From positions 1-7,728 of the forward strand of contig CAMLLI010000171.1 of the NCBI GenBank assembly GCA_946480685.1: 7,728 nucleotides of DNA, in the 5' to 3' direction. This stretch comes from an uncultured Flammeovirgaceae bacterium. Lineage in GTDB: Bacteria; Bacteroidota; Bacteroidia; Cytophagales; Cyclobacteriaceae. The notes under the pieces are model-generated. The model saw only the letters and a list, made by a program, of their open reading frames with translations, made no database searches and was not told the origin of the DNA. Within the stretch, counting starts at the first letter, position 1; each line of letters begins with the position of its first letter. Below are positions 1-6,394 of this stretch, piece after piece. The translations under genes were made by a program, and so were the position numbers.

Positions 1-809
1 CCGGATTTCATCAATGGAAATGTCTGTGCAAAGAACAGTACACCACAAATCGTTGCTACTATAGCGGAGTTTACTCCTGTAATTCCGAAGGTAGCGGGTA
101 ACATTCCGAGCGGAATGAGACACATGGTATAGATCATGATTTGTATTGCTGTGTTCAGATCTTTCTCTCCGCTTGACGGGAGTAATTTAAATCCGGCTTT
201 CTTATAGTCTTCATCGGCAACCCAGGCTATGGCCCAGAAGTGTGGAAACTGCCAGATGAATTGTATACCAAAGATGATCAATGCTTCGTGTGATATTACA
301 CCGGTAGCAGCAGTCCAACCCAACAGCGGAGGTAACGCTCCGGGTATAGCGCCTACAAAAACGGCAATAGGACCTACACGTTTCAATGGAGTATATACAA
401 AACTATATAGCACCATGGAAAGTATAGAGAGTGCTGTTGTGAGCGGGTTGGTATAGATCATTAACAAACCAACGCCTGCTATAAAGCAAAATGCAGAAAC
501 AAGAATCGCTTCATTTACCGTAACGCGATTGGTGGGTAACGGTCTTGTCATTGTGCGCGTCATCAGTTTATCAAGATCCTTCTCAATAATCTGATTTACG
601 ATGACTGATGAGCCGGAAAGAAGAAAACCTCCGGTGAATACCATGGTGAGTATAAACCAGTCAACACGAGGTGTTGCCAACACAAAACCAAAAGCACAAG
701 AGAATGCAACGAGGAAAGAGAGTCTGAACTTCAGCAATTCCCAATATGCTTTAACCTTTGCTGCGGCAAAGGCTGCGCCTGAAAGATCATGTATTTGTTC
801 CGCTACCAT
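1..809 (-). CDS. ctaB: Haem O synthase (protohaem IX farnesyltransferase), 3' end missing
   Basis: This enzyme attaches a farnesyl group to haem B to give haem O, the substrate of CtaA, in the cytoplasmic membrane. I translated it by hand from the ATG at 809; 269 codons plus two bases are visible, with no internal stop. UbiA-family features are clear: N72 followed by E76, D78 and D80, then RT-x-x-RPLP at 85-92 (first polyprenyl-diphosphate/Mg site); a YTPLKR loop at 139-144; a G-AIPGALPPLLGW stretch near 153-165; and QFPHFWAIAW then DEDYKKAG at 187-206 (second acidic motif). Several hydrophobic membrane segments separate these. The family is usually about 290-300 residues, so roughly 20-35 residues are cut off by the left edge. 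The ATG overlaps the ctaA stop codon by one base (TAATG), which fixes the start and suggests translational coupling. E76 stands where many homologues have Asp. Confidence 0.95.
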   Translation of the reverse strand, partial: MVAEQIHDLSGAAFAAAKVKAYWELLKFRLSFLVAFSCAFGFVLATPRVDWFILTMVFTGGFLLSGSSVIVNQIIEKDLDKLMTRTMTRPLPTNRVTVNEAILVSAFCFIAGVGLLMIYTNPLTTALSILSMVLYSFVYTPLKRVGPIAVFVGAIPGALPPLLGWTAATGVISHEALIIFGIQFIWQFPHFWAIAWVADEDYKKAGFKLLPSSGEKDLNTAIQIMIYTMCLIPLGMLPATFGITGVNSAIVATICGVLFFAQTFPLMKS

Positions 810-811
810 TA
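807..811 (-). other. ctaA/ctaB stop-start overlap (TAATG)
   Basis: The ctaA stop TAA (811-809) and the ctaB start ATG (809-807) share one base. No strong Shine-Dalgarno sequence is visible just upstream in the end of ctaA. Such junctions commonly allow ribosome re-initiation, so the two haem A pathway enzymes are probably made in a fixed ratio. The overlap is seen directly; the coupling is inferred. Confidence 0.75.
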
Positions 812-1819
812 ATTCGTTACTACAGGTTCTTGTTTTCGGTTAAGCTTCAGCAACAACAAAAACTGCACTCCAAAAGTAACGGTGGCGAACAGCAGATGCA
901 GTGGCTGAAGGTAGGGCGGAACAGCGAAGTACGCCATGCCCGCGCCTGTTAAAATGGTGCCCAAAATTAGCACGATTAGGGTAAGGAGGAAAGCTTTTGA
1001 GTGCACAGTTTTACGCAAATTGAAGATTAATCCAACATGCAAAACGAGTACGATCCATGAGAACGAACGGTGCAGCACAAACTCTACACCGAGGTTTGAA
1101 ATCCATGCTTCGCGAATGGCCCATGCCGCTACATTGTCAATCGCTTCGCGTACTTGTGTACCCAATAATGTCTGCACCAGCAGCACTGCCATACACACGA
1201 TCAGCCACCAGAATCCAATCGGTGAGTCAATCGTTGTTACATAGCTGCTTCGATGCACCAGGTATACCAGCAAGGCCACAATGAGAATTGCCAGAAACAT
1301 GTGCACGGTTATAGTCCATGGAGTAAGATTTGTCGATACTACAAAAGAACCGATCCATCCCTGAAAACCCACGAGTAAAAACGTCAGGAATGATATTACG
1401 GTAAGCCTTCGTTCTGTTTTCCAGAAGCGAACTGATGATACGAAAACTGCGAAAATCAAAAAGCCTATGATTACCCCCACGATGCGATTGACATATTCGA
1501 TCCATGTTTTGGTAGGATTGAAATCACTCTCTTCACGAACAGAAGGATCGCTGAGTAATTTCTCTGCGGTGTCTTCCATACCTAATGCACGCAGGTATTT
1601 GGCAAACTTGATGTTCTTCTTCTCGCGATAGTCCGCGTAAATATCTTTATAGTTGGAAGGAAGTTCTGATACCGATTTTGGCGGTACCCAGTTGCCAAAA
1701 CATTTCGGCCAGTCCGGACATCCCATACCCGAGCCAGTGCTGCGTACAACTCCCCCTACCAGGATCAACAGGTAAACAGCAATAAGGGTTGAGATCGTAA
1801 GTCTGCGAAAAGACCGCAT
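809..1819 (-). CDS. ctaA: Haem A synthase (COX15/CtaA family)
   Basis: It oxidises the C8 methyl group of haem O to a formyl group, making haem A for CoxA. The 336-residue protein has about eight membrane helices (near 8-25, 107-127, 138-160, 168-188, 203-220, 250-268, 275-297, 305-325). After helix 1 comes RSTGSGMGCPDWPKCFG with a cysteine pair, C34 and C40, in the first outer loop. That loop is long (about 45-105) and charged. Conserved haem-ligand positions can be placed at H173, H250 and H308. The first expected histidine, in the E-x-x-(H)-R motif of helix 2, is N111 in E108-Y-V-N111-R112. The ATG at 1819 is chosen because MRSFRR leads straight into helix 1; no good Shine-Dalgarno sequence precedes it. 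It follows coxA after a 91-nt spacer containing a hairpin, and its stop overlaps the ctaB start. Family assignment is secure. Confidence 0.95.
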   Translation of the reverse strand: MRSFRRLTISTLIAVYLLILVGGVVRSTGSGMGCPDWPKCFGNWVPPKSVSELPSNYKDIYADYREKKNIKFAKYLRALGMEDTAEKLLSDPSVREESDFNPTKTWIEYVNRIVGVIIGFLIFAVFVSSVRFWKTERRLTVISFLTFLLVGFQGWIGSFVVSTNLTPWTITVHMFLAILIVALLVYLVHRSSYVTTIDSPIGFWWLIVCMAVLLVQTLLGTQVREAIDNVAAWAIREAWISNLGVEFVLHRSFSWIVLVLHVGLIFNLRKTVHSKAFLLTLIVLILGTILTGAGMAYFAVPPYLQPLHLLFATVTFGVQFLLLLKLNRKQEPVVTN

Positions 1820-1830
1820 GGGCTATAAAA

Positions 1831-1901
1831 GTTTAAGGTTCCAGACTTCAGATTCAGAATTGAATTGATCAACGCTGAATCTGAAACCTGAAACCTTGAA
1901 C
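1831..1901 (-). repeat. Long imperfect inverted repeat in the coxA-ctaA spacer
   Basis: The arms 1831-1857 and 1875-1901 (27 nt each) are reverse complements except at four positions (1834, 1841, 1845, 1846), with a 17-nt loop. On the minus-strand RNA, three of the four mismatches become G-U wobbles and only one C-A mismatch remains; on plus-strand RNA three would be true mismatches. The stem therefore fits the transcript that carries the genes. Its 3' side is followed at once by UUUUAU and then, 11 nt on, by the ctaA ATG. It could be a weak terminator or attenuator, an mRNA-processing or stability hairpin that sets coxA above ctaA expression, or a copy of a dispersed genomic repeat. Each arm also shows a 7-nt phasing (units such as CTGAAAC). 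Confidence 0.8.
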
Positions 1902-1910
1902 TGAATTTTA

Positions 1911-3803
1911 TTAGTGTTTATTACCTTCTATTATAATCGCCCCTTCACCGTTCGAAGTCTCAAGCTTGATGAGCTCATTCTCATGCGGAAGGTTTGACTC
2001 AGGCGTTTCAGAGAACGGAATGTGCTGCGGGATGAAATCCTCTTTTGCACCCGGCTTGCTATAGTCATATGGCCAGCGATATACAGATGGGATCTCTCCT
2101 ACCCAGTTACCGTGACCAGGTTTGCGTGGTGTAGTCCACTCCAATGTATTTGAGTTCCATGGATTGAGCGGAGCCAAACGACCTCTCCAGATGCTATAGA
2201 AGAAGTTGAACAGGAAGATGAACTGTGCAGCCAATGTTAAGATAGCAGCCACCGATACCAGCATGTTCAAGTCAGCAAAACCGCTGAATGTTTCGAAGTT
2301 AGTCCAAGAGTAATATCTTCTAGGGAAACCTGCGATACCAATGTAGTGCATTGGGAAGAACACAAGGTATACACCGATGAATGTTATCCAGAAGTGTACT
2401 TGTCCAAGTGTTTCGTTCATCATACGACCAAACATTTTCGGGAACCAGTGATATATACCGGCCAGCATACCGAAGAACGAAGCGCTACCCATTACCAAGT
2501 GGAAGTGAGCTACCACAAAGTACGTATCGTGCAATTGAATATCGATCGCTGAGTTACCGAGGAATATACCGGTGATACCACCTGTTAAGAAGAATGATAC
2601 AAGACCGATGGAGAACAACATAGCCGGAGTAAACACAATGTTACCCTTCCATAATGTTGTTACATAGTTAAATATTTTAACCGCTGATGGTACAGCGATG
2701 ATAAGCGTCAACAACATGAAGATCGATCCGAGGAATGGGTTCATACCGGTTACGAACATGTGGTGAGCCCACACGATGAACGACAGGATTGCAATGAACA
2801 GCATAGAACCGATCATCGCTTTGTAACCGAAGATAGGCTTGCGTGAGTTGGTTGCAATGATCTCTGATGAAAGTCCTAACGCAGGCAACAATACGATATA
2901 TACTTCGGGGTGACCGAGGAACCAGAACAAGTGCTGGAACAGGATCGGACTACCACCATCGTGCGCCAATGCTTCACCACCGATATATATATCTGACAGG
3001 TAGAAGCTTGTACCAAAGCTACGATCGAAGATCAACAGCAATGCCGCTGCAAACAGCACAGGGAACGAAAGTATACCAATAATTGCCGTGAAGAAAAACG
3101 CCCAGATAGTAAGTGGCATTCTGGTGAATGACATACCACGGGTACGCATGTTGATTACGGTTGTGATATAGTTTATGCTACCCAGCAATGAACTAACAAT
3201 GAACAACGCCATGGCTACCAGCCACAGGGTCATACCCATGCCTGAACCTTTGATTGCCTGAGGTAATGCGCTCAATGGAGGATATATAGTCCATCCCCCT
3301 CCTGCAGGTCCTGTTTCCAGGAACAATGAAATGAACATTACAACACTGGATAAGAAAAAGAACCAGTATGAAAGCATGTTCATGAAACCGGACGCCATAT
3401 CGCGGGCACCGATTTGCAGAGGAATGAGGAAGTTAGAGAATGTACCGCTCAAGCCGGCAGTCAATACAAAGAACACCATGATGGTTCCGTGCATTGTTAC
3501 CAGTGCGAGGTAAAACTCAGGATCAAGTTTTCCTTCCTGCGTGATCCACTCACCTAATACTGGTTTCAACCAATCCAGATTCATATCCGGGAAACCAAGT
3601 TGAAGACGGAAGATCACCGAAAGAGTACCTCCTAGCAACGCCCAGAAAATACCTGTGATCAGGAATTGCTTGGCGATGATCTTATGGTCGAGGCTGAAAA
3701 TATAGGTTGTCCAAAAGTTACCTTCATGATGCTCATCATGCTCGTGGCCGTGATCATCGTGATGGTGTACGTCTTGATGGATGTGAATATCGGTCGTTGC
3801 CAT
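1911..3803 (-). CDS. coxA: Cytochrome c oxidase subunit I (aa3-type, A1 family)
   Basis: This is the catalytic subunit that reduces O2 to water and pumps protons; it carries haem a and the haem a3-CuB centre. The 630-residue protein has all key residues: H105 (haem a), H298 with P-E300-V-Y302 (CuB ligand, D-channel Glu, cross-linked Tyr), H347-H348 (CuB), H425-D426, H433 (haem a3) and H435 (haem a). D-channel residues N124, D135 and N142 and K-channel K376 are present, and the Glu in GHPEVY marks the A1 group. About twelve membrane helices fit the sequence. The first 28 residues are an unusual acidic, histidine-rich tail with ten His. A C-terminal extension of about 90 residues follows the last helix. 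The start at 3803 lies 28 nt after coxB. A 91-nt spacer with a hairpin separates its stop from ctaA. The cox assignment is certain; the tail's role is unknown. Confidence 0.98.
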   Translation of the reverse strand: MATTDIHIHQDVHHHDDHGHEHDEHHEGNFWTTYIFSLDHKIIAKQFLITGIFWALLGGTLSVIFRLQLGFPDMNLDWLKPVLGEWITQEGKLDPEFYLALVTMHGTIMVFFVLTAGLSGTFSNFLIPLQIGARDMASGFMNMLSYWFFFLSSVVMFISLFLETGPAGGGWTIYPPLSALPQAIKGSGMGMTLWLVAMALFIVSSLLGSINYITTVINMRTRGMSFTRMPLTIWAFFFTAIIGILSFPVLFAAALLLIFDRSFGTSFYLSDIYIGGEALAHDGGSPILFQHLFWFLGHPEVYIVLLPALGLSSEIIATNSRKPIFGYKAMIGSMLFIAILSFIVWAHHMFVTGMNPFLGSIFMLLTLIIAVPSAVKIFNYVTTLWKGNIVFTPAMLFSIGLVSFFLTGGITGIFLGNSAIDIQLHDTYFVVAHFHLVMGSASFFGMLAGIYHWFPKMFGRMMNETLGQVHFWITFIGVYLVFFPMHYIGIAGFPRRYYSWTNFETFSGFADLNMLVSVAAILTLAAQFIFLFNFFYSIWRGRLAPLNPWNSNTLEWTTPRKPGHGNWVGEIPSVYRWPYDYSKPGAKEDFIPQHIPFSETPESNLPHENELIKLETSNGEGAIIIEGNKH

Positions 3804-3831
3804 GTCTTGATAATTCTTAGATTCGAAAAAC

Positions 3832-4899
3832 TTATTCTGTCACTGCTGCTACCCCTGCACCTGGATCTTTCTGTAATCCGGCCTTAATCATAGCTGCTTC
3901 CTTCAGTTGAGCCGGTACATTTTTGAGGTAATCCGGGTTCTGTTTCAACCAAGCTTCCTGTGAAGCTTTCCAGCGATCATATGATTCTCTGTCCTCTACG
4001 ATAACCGGCATTCTCATCGAGAAGTGACCTTTACCGCATATCTCTGTACAAGCTAATTCGTAATTGAAATTCGGATTGCCTGTCTCTGTTCTCATCTCCT
4101 CCGTTGTTTTCGTAGCCTTGAACTTGAATTGTGTAGGCATACCTGGTACAGCATCCATCTTTACGCGGAAGTGTGGCAAGAACACGCTGTGTAATACGTC
4201 TTTCGCTCTGATCTTCAACAAGATTTCCTCATCAACCGGGAAGTGAAGCTCCAGTGATTTGAAATCATCGTAAGAGTTCTTGTCTGACAGATCGAGACCA
4301 AACTCGTTTACTGCATCGATCAATTTATAGTTAACCTTTCCAAGTTCATTATCCTTTGAAGGGTAACGAGCTGTCCAGGCGAACTGCTGTGCTATTACTT
4401 CGATCACTTCAGCATCTTTCGAAGCTGGTGCCGTGATTTCGTTCCATGTGCGAAGACCGGTAAAGATCAATACAGCAAGTACAATAGCAGGAATGATTGT
4501 CCAGGTCAACTCCAATATGTGATTGTCCGGGAAGAATTTTGCCTTTCTTGTCGGGTTGTATCTGTACTGATAGATGAACACGAACATTACAACGCTGATG
4601 ATCACAAATGCCACCACAGTAACGGCCATTGTTATCCAGAATAATGAATCAGTCTTCTTACCGTGCTCGGAAGCTATCGGAAGTGTATATGAATCAAAAT
4701 GGGCATATGAATACCAAAAGAAAGCAGCCAGCCCCAACACCATGAAGATGATGAAGAGCGTACCGTGAACTCCGTTGTTCGCCCCTACGTAACCTTCTTT
4801 CTTTCCTTTCGCAATACCAACCAGGGTGCTGATCCGGAAGATCATGAACAGGATCGCAAGGACCAGAGCAACACCTAGAAAAATAATCAAACTCATCAT
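3832..4899 (-). CDS. coxB: Cytochrome c oxidase subunit II (CuA subunit) with extra N-terminal membrane segments
   Basis: Subunit II accepts electrons from cytochrome c at its CuA centre and passes them to haem a. The periplasmic cupredoxin domain (about 160-305) carries the CuA ligands H237, C284, E286, C288, H292 and M295, within CTEICGKGH-x-x-M. The two usual helices are near 87-110 and 131-149. Upstream there are two more hydrophobic segments (about 4-22 and 48-66), so the 355-residue protein appears to have four helices, not two. A charged insertion of about 35 residues (181-215) interrupts the CuA domain. The tail beyond 305 is hydrophilic and has no CxxCH, so this is an aa3 rather than a caa3 enzyme. 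Two adjacent ATGs (4899 and 4896) could start it; the first lies 16 nt after actF. coxA follows 28 nt downstream. Confidence 0.97.
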   Translation of the reverse strand: MMSLIIFLGVALVLAILFMIFRISTLVGIAKGKKEGYVGANNGVHGTLFIIFMVLGLAAFFWYSYAHFDSYTLPIASEHGKKTDSLFWITMAVTVVAFVIISVVMFVFIYQYRYNPTRKAKFFPDNHILELTWTIIPAIVLAVLIFTGLRTWNEITAPASKDAEVIEVIAQQFAWTARYPSKDNELGKVNYKLIDAVNEFGLDLSDKNSYDDFKSLELHFPVDEEILLKIRAKDVLHSVFLPHFRVKMDAVPGMPTQFKFKATKTTEEMRTETGNPNFNYELACTEICGKGHFSMRMPVIVEDRESYDRWKASQEAWLKQNPDYLKNVPAQLKEAAMIKAGLQKDPGAGVAAVTE

Positions 4900-4915
4900 A
4901 GCGCTTTTCTAAATA

Positions 4916-6304
4916 TTAAATGTGGTGATGAAGACTTTCTTGTAACATCGGATCATTCTTTCCGAACAGCGGGAATTTCGAGAGGCTGTTCAAAACAACC
5001 AACAGGTATACAGCTGCAAATATCAGTGCTACACCTATCTCCAGGAATCCTATTCCTCCTTCCAATTTCATAACACCAGGTGTTACCATATTGAAGAAAT
5101 CGAACCAGTGACCTACGATGATTATCGGACAAACTACCTTCAGCATCGAGATCTGGCGCTTCGCATCTCTTGTCATGAACAACAGGAATGGAAGTACAAA
5201 GTTCAGAATAAGATTCAGGTAGAATATCCAGCTATATGGACTGGTTCTCATACGCTCGTAGAAATATATAGTCTCTTCCGGAATGTTGGCGTAGTAGATC
5301 AACAGGAACTGACCAAACCAGATATAGGTCCAGAAGATAGAGAATGCAAAACAGAATTTACCAAGATCGTGCAAGTGATTTGCGTTTACGATCTTCAGGT
5401 AGCCTGCAGACTTCAGGTGCGCCACGATCAATGTGATCACCGCCAAACCTGTTACCCACCAGCTTGCGAATACATACCAGCCAAACATAGTCGAGAACCA
5501 GTGTGTATCGATACTCATTACCCAATCCCATGCAGCGATTGAAGAGCTTACACCAAAGAAGATCAGGAACCAGGTTGCCGTTACACGGTTTTTATACCAG
5601 TAAGCATTGGTAGCTTCCAGATCTTCAGCAAGCATGTTTTTTCTGATCTGCACGAAGAAATAATACCAGAGACCAAAGAAGATCACCATCCGCGCAATGT
5701 AGAACAGCGGGAAAGTACCACCGGCCAATGGCCAGAAGAAGAATGGAGCCTTCTTGTTTATAATTTTATCGAACTCAGCACCCTTAGCATCGTAAAGGTA
5801 GCCGTGTGTCCAATGGAAAATGTCGTGATGTGTGATAAACCAAAGTATCAGCATCAATATACCAGCAACCGGAATCCATGAACCCATTGCCAGCGGAACG
5901 CGCTTCACGCCTACTGACCAGCCAGCTTGTGCTGCATATTGAATGGCTACGAAGAATAAACCAATTATACCAAGGCCTGTGAAGAACACGTTGTTCATCC
6001 AGAGTGTGCTGAATAATCTTTTTATCCACAGTGGCTTTTCAGCATGATGACCTGCCTCTGCGTGTGCTGCATGACCTTCTGAAGCTGCGCCATGCTGGTC
6101 GGCAGATGCCACCAGTTTCTGTGCTTCCGCCACTGCAGCGTGACCACCTCCGTGTGCTGCCTCATGATGACCACCGTCATTCATCGCTAGCACGAGGCCC
6201 AACGCGAACACTACTATACCTACAATAAGCAGTATATATAGCTTCTTCTTGGTCTGCGGTCTAAATACATATTGTTCTTCAGCAACTTCTACGTGATGAG
6301 CCAT
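4916..6304 (-). CDS. actF: Alternative complex III membrane subunit ActF
   Basis: ActF is a large membrane subunit of alternative complex III, the quinol:electron-acceptor oxidoreductase that replaces cytochrome bc1 in this phylum; it packs beside the NrfD-like ActC. The 462-residue protein has about ten hydrophobic segments (near 24-41, 103-123, 139-157, 190-219, 241-261, 271-295, 317-338, 357-377, 388-408, 418-438). The stretch WDWVMSIDTHWFSTMFGWY at 259-277 is typical of the family. Residues 43-90, between helices 1 and 2, are rich in His, Ala and Gly (nine His); the K19-K21 cluster before helix 1 puts this loop on the periplasmic side. The protein ends in HHHI. The ATG at 6304 has a GGA about 9 nt upstream, and five 7-nt repeats sit just before it. 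It lies 90 nt after actE and 16 nt before coxB. Identification rests on sequence likeness and gene order. Confidence 0.93.
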   Translation of the reverse strand: MAHHVEVAEEQYVFRPQTKKKLYILLIVGIVVFALGLVLAMNDGGHHEAAHGGGHAAVAEAQKLVASADQHGAASEGHAAHAEAGHHAEKPLWIKRLFSTLWMNNVFFTGLGIIGLFFVAIQYAAQAGWSVGVKRVPLAMGSWIPVAGILMLILWFITHHDIFHWTHGYLYDAKGAEFDKIINKKAPFFFWPLAGGTFPLFYIARMVIFFGLWYYFFVQIRKNMLAEDLEATNAYWYKNRVTATWFLIFFGVSSSIAAWDWVMSIDTHWFSTMFGWYVFASWWVTGLAVITLIVAHLKSAGYLKIVNANHLHDLGKFCFAFSIFWTYIWFGQFLLIYYANIPEETIYFYERMRTSPYSWIFYLNLILNFVLPFLLFMTRDAKRQISMLKVVCPIIIVGHWFDFFNMVTPGVMKLEGGIGFLEIGVALIFAAVYLLVVLNSLSKFPLFGKNDPMLQESLHHHI

Positions 6305-6312
6305 TTCAGTTC

Positions 6313-6347
6313 CGTTATTCGTTAATCGTTATTTGTTATCCGTTAAA
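6313..6347 (-). repeat. Five tandem 7-nt repeats before actF
   Basis: Read on the plus strand, the units are CGTTATT, CGTTAAT, CGTTATT, TGTTATC and CGTTAAA, in unbroken 7-nt phase; on the coding strand the consensus is AATAACG. The array ends 8 nt before the actF ATG and fills much of the 90-nt actE-actF spacer. I see no good match to the Bacteroidota promoter (TTG with TAnnTTTG) in this spacer. The repeats may be a slippage-prone element, a protein-binding array, or an mRNA element near the actF ribosome-binding region; the sequence alone does not decide. Confidence 0.75.
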
Positions 6348-6394
6348 GTTCTTTGTTGTTAGCGTTGCACGAGCAAAACTTCAACAACTGCCAT

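Noticed and set aside
1820..1910. A Bacteroidota promoter (TTG and TAnnTTTG) for a separate ctaA-ctaB transcript.
   Set aside because: No convincing match on the minus strand of this spacer, or of the actE-actF spacer, so an internal promoter is not supported by sequence alone.
5108..5542. A 144-codon open frame on the plus strand inside actF.
   Set aside because: It is antisense to a well-conserved membrane protein gene, with a composition that reflects the complement of hydrophobic codons and no recognisable domain; the same holds for the other plus-strand frames.
6355..6388. A weak nested stem (GTTGTT with AACAAC, and TTGC with GCAA) after actE, considered as a terminator.
   Set aside because: The stems are only 6 and 4 bp with internal gaps, and no clear U-tract follows; the signal is far weaker than the coxA-ctaA hairpin.
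6359..6394. An 11-codon mini-ORF (MAVVEVLLVQR) starting right after the actE stop (TAAATG).
   Set aside because: It is too short to judge, has no Shine-Dalgarno sequence and no recognisable leader-peptide features; a chance frame in the spacer is more likely.
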